The position numbers and the translations under genes are program-made. This document shows, piece by piece, positions 22,801-32,500 of a DNA stretch of 64,000 nt. Within the stretch, counting starts at the first letter, position 1. Each line of letters starts with the position of its first letter. Source of the stretch: Rhynchonema sp. JSB1_4 (taxonomy: Eukaryota > Nematoda > Chromadorea > Monhysterida > Xyalidae); NCBI GenBank assembly GCA_030248065.1, contig JASAMV010004701.1, positions 96,810 through 160,809 on the forward strand, in the 5' to 3' direction. The notes beneath the pieces were generated by a model that saw only the letters and a program-made list of their open reading frames with translations, did no database searches and was not told the origin of the DNA.

Positions 22801-23006
22801 ACTGTACCCGGATGGAGCTTCAACCTACCTACCTACTGTACCTAGGGGGGCTACACCCCCCTGCTACACCATTGGAGCACCACCAGAACAGCAGTGACAC
22901 ACACGAGAGTTTAAATCGGAGAGCACGAGAGTTTAAATCGGAGAGCATTTCTAACTAACCCGGTGCCATTGTCGATAACACACGCCGGCAAGCGGCCCAG
23001 CACCAT
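19820..23006 (-). CDS. ACTR3: Actin-related protein 3 (Arp2/3 complex)
   Basis: Twelve exons in transcription order: 23006-22960, 22484-22429, 22359-22235, 21728-21618, 21539-21444, 21318-21211, 21125-20982, 20789-20616, 20546-20465, 20366-20230, 20160-20077, 19915-19820. The joined product has 419 residues (human 418). Key blocks are [15 protein letters not shown] (phosphate-1 loop), [38 protein letters not shown] (phosphate-2 loop), [27 protein letters not shown] and [14 protein letters not shown]. All actin-fold ATP-binding elements are present. Arp3 pairs with Arp2 to nucleate branched actin filaments at the cell cortex. Every splice junction is GT-AG. Intron 1 contains a complete MITE (22533-22874). 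No frameshift or stop was seen. Confidence 0.97.
22533..22874. mobile_element. hAT-like MITE (CAGTGGTGTAGC family) in ARP3 intron 1
   Basis: The ends are CAGTGGTGTAGC and GCTACACCATTG, with a perfect GAGCACCA duplication (22525-22532 and 22875-22882). The interior repeats CAACCTACTGTACC and GATTTTTCGCCTATTTGGAG-like text. A sister copy is at 25605-25949, and internal relatives lie within 934-2368. Confidence 0.9.
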
Positions 23007-23722
23007 TTTGGTATACTTTTCTTGATCGCTGCTTCCACCAAGATTTCACTGTTTCTGTTTTACTGGCTTGATTAAATTCTGGAACGAGGTTAGACTGCGT
23101 TATTGGCTGGTTATTGCTCAATCAGGTTTGTGTGCTTAGCACTTAGCAGCCACAGCTAAGGTACACTAACCGCCGCGACCAAGGTACACTAGTACACTAA
23201 CTGCCGCGCCAGGTACACCGCCTCAATTTTTGCCTAAAATCGGCATTTTAGACCTAAAATGGGCATTTTTAGACCTGAAATGGGCAATTTTTATGTCGGT
23301 AATGTCAAAAGTCACCAAAATACCCTTTCTATGGAGACTTTTTTCCAAAAAGGGGCAAAAATCGGTCAAATTTTCTACCTCAAAAAGTGACTTTTTTCTG
23401 GATTTGGGTCTTCCCCCCTCCCCCCAGTGTAGTACTTGGTCAGGGTGTTGACAATAGATAGATTCGGACCCGAAATGTGTTGACGATAGATAGATGACCC
23501 AAGTCCGAAATCTGGGGGGGGTCGACCCAAACTTGTTGTGAGTACCCAAACATCAAGGTACATCATAGTGCACTAAGTAGGTAACAATGTTTAAATAGCA
23601 CTGAAAATTTACTTAGATGTACTGCGCGATTTTTTGCCTATTTTTGGGGCAAAAAATACCAATTTTGAGCCATTTTGAGTAAAAAATGTCCATTTTGGGG
23701 TCGATTGTTGTCGACGATAGAT
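23007..23722. other. gap upstream of ARP3, truncated MITE
   Basis: The first 150 bases probably hold the ARP3 promoter. From 23157 there is a copy of the GGTACACTAACCGCC MITE lacking its left end. It is joined near 23426 to GTTGACGATAGATAGAT-family text that hosts the next MITE. Confidence 0.5.
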
Positions 23723-24106
23723 CAGTGTAGTTCCTGGTCCGGCGCGGCGGTTAGTGTACGAGTGTACCTATCCCTTTTTTCCGTGCGGCGGTTAGTGTAC
23801 CTCCCTGGGGGGGGAAGACCCAAATTCAGGAAAAAGTCACTTTTTGAGGTCTAAAATTTGACCGATTTTTGGCCCTTTTTGGAAAAATTTCTCCATAAAA
23901 AGGGTATTTTGGCGACTTTTGACAACATCGACCTAAAGATCATCTATTTTAGGCCTAAAAATGCCCATTTTAGGCCTAAAATTGCCTATTTTAGGCAAAA
24001 ATTGAGGCGGTTAGTGTACCTGGCGCGGCGGTTAGTGTACTAGTGTGCCTTGGTCGCGGCGGTTAGTTAGTGTACCTTAGGGGGGACCCCCCCAGGAACT
24101 ACACTG
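23723..24106. mobile_element. hAT-like MITE (CAGTGTAGTTCCTGG family), 8-bp TSD
   Basis: The ends are complementary CAGTGTAGTTCCTGG and CCAGGAACTACACTG. The CGATAGAT duplication is exact at 23715-23722 and 24107-24114. It sits inside GATAGATAGAT-repeat DNA of another element and lies in the opposite orientation to the copy at 9525. Confidence 0.9.
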
Positions 24107-24906
24107 CGATAGATAGATTGTTCTGTTCCTGGAATTTGTTGACGATAGATGGATTTGCCCATAAGTGTTGACGATAGATAGATGAAATCAAAGTGTCGAC
24201 GATAGATAGATGAATTTGGGGGGACCGCCCCACCCCCCCCCCAAGAAGTACCCTGTTTCCCCCCAGGGAGGTACACTAACCGAACCGCCGTACGGAAAAA
24301 AGGGTAGTAGGTACACCAACCGCCGCGCCACATTTCTTCAAAATTTTCAGCCGTCGTTGACTGATCCCCTCAGTCACTGGGTTGCTGCTTTTCAGATAAT
24401 CATCAATATTCCGTCATCCGTTGCCGACTTTATTGCTCGTTACATTTGTTCTCTTCATTACCGTATTCCCTAAGATAGAGCCCCCCCCCCCCAAAAAAAT
24501 ACAGCCCCCCTAAAAGGGGTCAGTGAAAAAATAGAGCCCCCCCAAAAATACAGCCCCCCCAACTTGGAATTCCCCGCTTGGGGGTCGCAAAGTCAAGTTC
24601 TTGTATAAGACACCTTGTGTACAACGTTTGTGGTTGAGTATATGATGACGTAAAGCCTTTTAAGGAAGATCTGCACCTAAAAACACTCAATAATGACCAG
24701 TAACACCCTGACAGAACTCCATTTTAGGGGTATTTTTTGGAACATTTTTTGAGATTTTGGGCAGCGAAAAAATACAGCCCCCCCCCAAAAATACAGCCCC
24801 CCCCTAAAAGGGGTCAGTGAAAAAATACAGCCCCCCTTGTATTTTAGGTTTTACGGTAGTTTGGTTACCTAGTTGAATCTCGCCACTCGCCGGTATGTTT
24901 TCTTTG
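24107..24906. other. gap filled by repeat fragments
   Basis: Fragments include TGTTGACGATAGATAGATG text, a GGTACACTAACCG remnant, a block like that at 2630-2700 (CAGTCACTGGGTTGCTGCTTT) and poly-C runs with AAAAATACAGCCCCCC ending in TTTTAGGTTTTACGGTAG. No gene is seen. Confidence 0.45.
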
Positions 24907-25134
24907 CAGAGGTCGCAATCGGGCCGGCCCGACCTCGGGCCGGGCCGGGCCGGGCCGGGCCGCGATTTTGGGCTTTTGGCTCGGGCCGGGCCGGGCCGGG
25001 CCGGAGATTTGGAGGGTCGGGCCGGGCCGGGCCGGGCACCCCGGCCCGAAGCTTCTGAAGTGACTTATTTTACTGAAAAAGTAGGGATTTTTTTGTCAAA
25101 AATACTAAAATTTCTGACGGATTCGGCAAGCAAG

Positions 25135-25540
25135 CAGTGTAGTTCCTGGGGGGGGGGGGAGGGGGGGTCCCCCCCCCCCCTAAGGTACACTAACCGCCGC
25201 GACCAAGGTACACTAGTACACTAACCGCCGCGCCAGGTACACTAACCGCCTCAATTTTTGCCTAAAATTGGCATTTTTAGGCCTAAAATGGGCATTTTTA
25301 GGCCTAAAATGAGTGATTTTTAGGTCAATGATGTCAAAAGTCGCCAAAATACCCTTTTTATGAAGAATTTTTTCCAAAAAGGGGCAAAAATCGGTCAAAT
25401 TTTCTACCCCAAAAAGTGACTTTTTCCTGGATTTGGGTCTTCCCCCCCCCCCCTTCCCCCCCCCAGGGAGGTACACTAACCGCCGCACGGAAAAAAGGGG
25501 TAGGTACACTAACCGCCGCGCCGGACCAGGAACTACACTG
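25135..25540. mobile_element. hAT-like MITE (CAGTGTAGTTCCTGG family), nested
   Basis: Complementary ends with a perfect CAAGCAAG duplication (25127-25134 and 25541-25548). Internally it is nearly identical to the copy at 9525-9926, so both probably moved recently. Confidence 0.92.
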
Positions 25541-25604
25541 CAAGCAAGTGATCAGTATTGTCTCTATCTGACGACCATTTCATGGAAAACAATGTATTTT
25601 CAAC

Positions 25605-25949
25605 CAGTGGTGTAGCTACCCAGGCGGGGCGGCAACCTACAGTACCACCAAAAATGTGGGACGGCAACCTACCTACTGTACCGGCCGGGCTAAGGGGGAA
25701 CAAAATTTTTTCGGTCGAAATTTTGAAGAAAATGTGCTCTAAAACGCTAATTTCGCGCGTAGCGCGGCGATTTATCGCCTATTTGGAGTGAAAAGTACCG
25801 ATTTTATATACCATTTTGAGCCAAAAAATCGCAACTTACTGTACTAGCCGCCTGCGGCGACCTACCTAGTGTACCAGGAATCAGGATGGAGCGTCAACCT
25901 ACCTACCTACTGTACCTAGATGGTACCCCCACCCCCTGCAACACCGTTG
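25605..25949. mobile_element. hAT-like MITE (CAGTGGTGTAGC family), nested
   Basis: The ends are CAGTGGTGTAGC and GCAACACCGTTG. TTTTCAAC is duplicated exactly (25597-25604 and 25950-25957). It is a sister copy of 22533-22874. Confidence 0.9.
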
Positions 25950-26170
25950 TTTTCAACCAAAAAATAGGTTCAAAAAAAATCGCAAAAATTATGACAAAAC
26001 TTGGGTTAAAATCTGAGCCAAAAAATTCGGGCCGGGCCGGGCCGGGCCGGAGATTTGGGGGTTCGGGCCGGGCCGGGCCGGAGATTTGGGGGTACGGGTC
26101 GGGCCGGGCCGGAGATTTGGGGGCTCGGGCCGGGCCGGGCCGGCCAAACCCGGCCCGATTGCGACCTCTG

Positions 26171-27614
26171 TTTCTTTGTCGTTTGTTCGTTCATGTTCAC
26201 ATTTTCGTTTATTAATACTCATGTTCATTTTTTTAGGGTTTCTCCGGATCTTGTGTAAAGGTCTTTGCGAAAGCGTGCAGATAAAATTTGAATTTGAATT
26301 TGAACCTCCCGTAGACACGAGTGCCTTTATCTCCGTGTCCGAAAAATGATTCATAAATTTCTCTTTTAAACACATGTGGCGGGAGGCTCGGTATGCCATC
26401 ATCATGGCCAAACCGGGAAGACTTATTATAAATAAAACGGATTAACCGGATTAAACGGATTTTTGCGTGCTGGGGAAAGATTCATTATTTTTTCTAAATA
26501 AAACGGATTAAACGGATCGAAGCTGGAACTCGGTCCTGAACCAAAGCTTGGGCTTAGGCTTGAGCTTCGGATTACGCTTAGGCAAAAAAAAAAAAAAAAA
26601 ACCCCCCCCCCCCCCCCAACCCCCTCCTCCCACTCCCAAACAACGAAAAAACCCCCCCCCCCCCCCCCTTACACTCACGTTTACGCACATGTTTGGGCTT
26701 GAGTCTTGGCTCAGGCTTAAACTGAGGCTTAGGCTTAGGCCGAATTTTGTGACCAATCGGGCTGAATAGGACTGGGGCTGAAGGGGGTGTGGGCTGCATA
26801 AAACTGCGGCTGTGTGGGCGGCGCGGGCTGAATAGGACATCCCGGTTTCTCACCAGAGGTCGCAATCGAGCCGGGACGTGGCCGGCCCGGCTCGACCCGA
26901 TCGCCCAAACCTTCAGCCCGGCCTGGCCCGAATTTTTTGGGTCAACCCGATTTCTGTCATAGTTTTTGCGAGCTTTCTGAACCTATTTTTGGTGGAATAT
27001 AACGGCTTTCGATGAAAAAGTTGTCAGATAAAGGCAGTCTATGGGATGTTGTCAGGCAGCTCCGAATACCGTAACCCACCGTAATTTTGATGTGCAAGCA
27101 GTGTAGTTCCTGGAAAAATACAACAGAAAATTTTTTTTCTAAAATTAGCGTGGTTTTGGGAAAGTGGCGCGAGCTGTGGTAGTGCCAAAAAAGTGAGCAT
27201 AATTTTAAATTAGAGCCAAAACGTTTATGAAACATTTGTGATCAAACGGCACAATGCGAAACAGATCGGTATTTTATTTTGATGGTGCGGTGGTAGGGTC
27301 AAAATTTTTCACGTTTCAGCCCTTCGGGCTCAGACAGGGGGCTGATATGGGAAAATTTCTGGCCGGGTTTCCCACCCCCCGCCCCCCCCTTTTTTGGGCC
27401 CCCCCCCCCTTTGAGAAAAAAACCCCTTTTTACCCCCCCCCCCCCCCCGCCCCTCCCTTTTGACTCCCAAAACATTTGTGTGCTGAACAACACTGGTGTG
27501 CTGAAAGCTGGGAAAAAATTGAGTCAGCCAGCTAAACTGTCATCACCCCCCCCACCCAACCCCTTTCTTTTGTTTGCGAAAACACGTTATCTGGAGTGTT
27601 TTGGACCAAACCCA
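26171..27614. other. repeat-rich gap with degenerate TTAGGC runs
   Basis: At 26165-26300 there is a block also found at 2780-2900. At 26426-26515 lies AAATAAAACGGATTAAACGG text. GGCTTAGGCTTGAGC-type runs (degenerate TTAGGC) lie at 26545-26585 and 26695-26740, around poly-A/poly-C. Poly-C and poly-A tracts recur at 27370-27460. A left end of the AGAGGTCGCAATC family is at 26856. No gene is seen. Confidence 0.5.
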
Positions 27615-28665
27615 GTTACGTGTGTGGACACTTGTTGAATGTATGACAAATATGGCAAAAATAATAAATGTCATAAATGTCACACGCGTCAACAAGTGTA
27701 CATAACAGCACGACTGTTTGTACGCTTGTTGACTGTATGACATTTATGACAATAATGTTTCGTGCAATCAACAAGTGTACAAAACAGCACGACTGTATTG
27801 TACAAAAATGACTGTTGACTGTAAAGGCAGTCTACCGGAGGTTGTCACTCAGCCCCCGAATACCGTAACCCACTGCAAGCAAGATCGTTGCGAGACCCAT
27901 GCTGATCGCTGCTTATCCACACGTGTATTAGCGGCAGCAAGCTGGAAATTGTCATCATGCGCGTCGATCCCCAAAACTTGGAAATGTTGGTTGGTGTTGG
28001 CGCTAACACGCAGAACATAGATAAAAAACAAAATGGTCTCGACACGATCTTTGCAGATCAAAATTACGGTGGGTTACGGTATTCGGGGGCTGAGTGACAA
28101 CCTCCCGTAGACTGCCTTTATGACAAAAATGACATTTATGACAAATAACGTGGCATTCAGCAATTGGATGAATTATAACAGCCAGCCAAACTGCGCGAAC
28201 ATATAACATATAACCGAACATATAACTTGGCGGAACGAACGAACAACCCAAAACATCGATGCGCTTTTGAAATTGGATTTTCCCGCTCTTTACTGATTGG
28301 GAATCACAAAAACAATATTTGCCTGCATTTTGCATATACTTGGCTGTTTTGGCTGACAATGTGCACAAAAACAAAATAATGACAACGACGACATATCAAA
28401 AACATTTTTGTCATAAATGTCATTTTTGTCAAACAGTCAACAAGTGTACAACACGGTCGTGCTGTTTTGTACACTTGTTGATTGCGCAAAACATTATTGT
28501 CATAAATGTCATACAGTCAACAAGCGTACAATACAGTCGTGCTGTAATGTACACTTGTTGACACATGCATTAACTGTGTTAAGTTATTTTTGTCACATAG
28601 TCAACAAGCGTACAAAACGCACCCCCCGTGTTTTGTACAGTTGTTTACAGTCAACAAGTGTCTAG
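27615..28665. repeat. Cluster of palindromic GTCAACAAGTGTACA repeats
   Basis: Units of roughly 50-60 bp of the form GTCAACAAGYGTACA, then a short CACGACTGT core, then TGTACACTTGTTGAC occur about five times (27685-27735, 27768-27820, 28436-28480, 28517-28562, 28600-28660). They alternate with GACATTTATGACAATAAT text. A separate inverted pair, AAGGCAGTCTACCGGAGG (27822) and CCTCCCGTAGACTGCCTTT (28103), encloses 27822-28122. Confidence 0.65.
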
Positions 28666-29573
28666 TTACCCCCAGTTACCGTGCCAAGTTTCATTGAGAT
28701 TGGTTTTGGTCGAATATCAATATATATGGCGGAGACCCTTTAATAGAGCTCCCTTCTATTTAGGTTTTTACGGTATTGGGGGTTATATTTTTCATTTGGC
28801 CCCATTATGGGTGGGTTTGCGCGCGGAGCGACCCGACGAGGTCCGGGGGTCGGCCCGGCCCGGCCCGGCCCGACTTGGAAAAAAGTCGGCCCGGCCCGAT
28901 TTTTTCGGCCTGACTTTTTCTGATGATATTTTGGGGAAAATTTTCTGGTGAAAAAATTACTGTTTTTTTCGTTTAGAAATACCTGATAATCATGGAAGTC
29001 GGTACTAATTTGCAGAATCGCGAGAAATTTTGGCAAATTTAGCCTAAAAAATCACGATTTTTTATTGAAATTCGATGATGTCGGGCCTTTTCGGGCCGGC
29101 CACCCCGGCCCGGCCCGGCCCGACCGTTGGGTCAGCTCGAGATACCCTCCCCCACATCCCCCCAAAGGGTTCCGTGGGGTTGGAAAAAAAAGGGCCCGAA
29201 CCCAAAAAAACACCAAAAGGGGAATGAGCGCAGGTTTGGGGGATCCCCCCAAAGGGTTGACTCGAGATAGATACCCCTTAGGGGGGGAATCCCCCAGCCA
29301 CTATAGTGATTGGTCGATTGCCTCATTCATCTCAGCCCAATCGCCCACTGCTTTCATTTCGTCTCACTCATCTCACTTCTTCCGACTTAAGCGGGGTCAC
29401 TTGGTTATAAAGTAGAATCCTTCAGATTTTTTAAGTCATTTGTTCATTTGAAAACATTGTACAGGCCTTTGAGAAATGCAAAATTCCGTTTCAAAAATCA
29501 ATCGACAGATCAATCAATTAATCGTTTCAGATTTCAGTGAATAGGAAAACCAACGAGCCGAGTGTGCGGCATT
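28666..29573. other. gap upstream of glomulin, repeat remnants
   Basis: This contains a TTTAGGTTTTTACGGTA end (28758), GGCCCGGCCCGG runs (28845-28910, 29085-29125) and a decayed copy of the ACTCGAGATACCC MITE (29135-29305). The last 250 bases are free of these and probably hold the glomulin promoter. Confidence 0.45.
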
Positions 29574-32500
29574 ATGATGACAGGGACGGACGACAGCCGG
29601 CAGAACGAGTTTTTGGTGTGGGTTGTTCAAAAACTGGATGCTGACGATGCCGAAGTAATTCTGGAAGAGTTATTGCACGATAAAAATGACGTGCTTGTCA
29701 AAAAGTGTTGCATGGATATTATTCAGGTTCGCTAAATTCATTTTAGGCTTGAGACGAATCGATGGGAAAATTTTTTTGTTTGGTTTTTCCCATTAGGTGT
29801 ATTGACTTTGGGCATTTGTGACAGCAAAATGGGCATTTTGAGGATAAAAATTGGGGCGGGCCATGGGGTTTTAGTGTGCCGGGTCGGGGCGGGTGGGGCA
29901 CCATTGTTGTTGGAGGGACCCCCTCCCCCCAGCCACAGCATTGCAGCTTGCCACCCAGCCAAGTTGCAGTGCGCTATGTTTCAGAACTGCGCGTGGTTGG
30001 CGTTCGGGTTTAGACTTGACTTACACTTGACTTTAATTTTGGGGCGCATTTTATTGTACGGCAGCGAATTTACAAATTACTACACACCTATTCCCCCTCC
30101 GAAAAAGTGAGTAGGGCACAGCCTATTCCCCCTCCAGATCAGCAACTACATTGCTGATTGCTGCACCCAGCTGGGAGTCGTAACTATGCATGTTTGTAGT
30201 TTTTGTTGATACGGTGTCTGAGCTTGTCTTGTGATGTCAAATATTTCTACCTTTCGCGCATTTTTCGCCACAATTTTTTGCTGCTACCCTATTTTCCCTT
30301 TTTTCCATTTTTTGTTTTTCCTGGACGAGCATTTCTTCCAACATTTTCCTGTTTTTTGCTCGCTTTTTATAAGAAAGGCTTTTTCAGATGAAGATGAAAC
30401 TGCAATTTGTGCTTATAATCATTCATTCCTCCTTGGTGATTCAGGCTGTGTGCTGTCGAATGCAAGGCGGTCAGTTGTTGGCAGAAGACGAAACGAAATG
30501 GACATATTTTGAAAGCATATTGCAATATTTGACATCTGTGTGCAATGCGAAAGAAATGTTGATCAGCTATTTAGAGCAGCTGGAATCTTGCGGTTGGTTT
30601 TTTCAATTTTCCATCAGTGCTCATCAAGCAAAAAACCACCTCCCTCGCTGATCAAACATCAGACAGCGAGCCAGCTTACCCAGCCAGTCCTAGCGGTCGT
30701 TTAGAACAATATCCTTAGCCATATATCAACCTTGCTGGCAGGGATTTGGGTTGAGTTGTATTTCGTGATAGATTTGGCGCACTAACTTCGGCCAACGTAG
30801 AAGTTGTTCCCGTGCACCAAGTGAACAACTTTTGCACGCTGGCCGAAATAGTGCGCCAACTCTGTCACTAATTACAGCCCAACCATAATTTGTCCAAATC
30901 CATGCCAAGTCTAAGTTGATGCGGTCCCTTGACATCGCACGATGCCTGTCTTTCCAACACAGAGAGCGACGAAATGTTTAGCGTGCTGTGCGATCAGCTG
31001 AAAACAACGTTTGTGCGGTCCACCCTCCGTTCGATTTCTGCATTCTCCACGTGCCTCAAACTGATTGCTGCCTATACCGACAAACTGCCAGAGATTCCTG
31101 ATTATCAGTTGAATGTGGATGAGACAGCACTCGCCGAAAATTGTCCCGTGCTGCGAAGGGCTAACAAAGTGCGTTGGTTTCACGATCGTGTGTTGCAGGA
31201 GCGCAACTGGGGGGCCACTGGGACCATGCACCCTTTTGGTCCATTCGGCCTCTGGAGGGGGGCGCTTCGCGCAAAATTGTCATAATTTGTATTATATTTG
31301 GTGCAAAAAGTGCGAAATTCTAAACAAGCACGAGATAAAAATGACTTTTTGGATTTGGCCCTTCTCGATGATGATTAGGGTTAGAGAGATGTCGGGTGTC
31401 GGGTGCCAAAAAAGTAGGTGTCGGGTACCCCCAGATGTCGGGTGTCAGGTTTTTTGGGACGCGACATCCGACACTTACGGTTCAAAACATCAGTTTTGCT
31501 GAGAGAAGAATTTTTAGAGCAAATTTTCTTCGAACCAAATATTTCCGAAGACGCAGAATGTGACATTTTGGTGTTTATTTCGTGTGAAAATACTTGAATT
31601 AATTAACCTGAGCCAAAAAATTGCACTAATGGTACAAATGAGCAAAGATTTGCCTGTTTTTGGTCCAAAAACAGATGTCGGTTTTTTTTCAAAAACAAGA
31701 TGTCGGGTGTCGGGTTTTTTTGCAACTGTCGGGTGTCGGCTTTTTTTCTCAGATGTCGGGTGCCGGGTACTTCCAGGTGTCGGTTGTCGGGTACCCCGCC
31801 CCCCCCCCGACCTCTAACCCTAATGATGATGATGATTCGTGGGCAGGCCGCTAGTGTAGAACCCCATGGTGGAGATTCTTACACAAACCCAGCACCTTAG
31901 GGACCACTATTCTGTGAAGAACAAATCCCCGTTTATTGTGTGATGTGTGCTGACTGTGACATGACTGACGGTCCCCTCCGGTGGTCAAAAGCTGGATCCG
32001 CCCCTGGTGTGTTGACAATACTCTTGAAACATCAGGCTATAAGATAATTCAGGTACTTCGCATTGGGCTGACATTTGTACAAACGTTTGTTGGTCACGTG
32101 TCACGGAAGGTTGTGTCAAAAAATCACACTCATTGTGGCAATAATCTTGAAGATTTGCGACTGTGCATCACCGCGTTTCTGTTCAAGGTGCTGCTGCTGT
32201 CACTGTGCATTACTTTATTCGAATTTTGTCAGTGATTACGTTTTTCTCAACTGTCACAAAGATATTTTTTCAGCTCTTCACTCGCCCAATTTGTAAAATG
32301 GAATATGATATCTGCAAGCCGCACTTGCACGTCGACACCCTGCAGCTGGTCATTGACATTTACAGCATGGTCGATGACATGTGGCCAAATGTGCCTTGGA
32401 GCTTAATAAGCTTGTTATCTCAAGGTTGGGAAGATTTCAAACATTTTCCATCTTGATCAGAATTAATTAGTGTTTTGTTTACTTTCCAGACTCCATTGTT

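Larger units (their letters stand above)
24907..26170. mobile_element. GGGCCGG-rich hAT-like element with two MITEs nested inside
   Basis: The ends are CAGAGGTCGCAATCGGGCC and GGCCCGATTGCGACCTCTG. The TTTCTTTG duplication is exact at 24899-24906 and 26171-26178. Both subterminal regions are GGGCC arrays. Two complete MITEs (25135-25540, 25605-25949) interrupt the centre, so this element is the older one. Confidence 0.88.
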
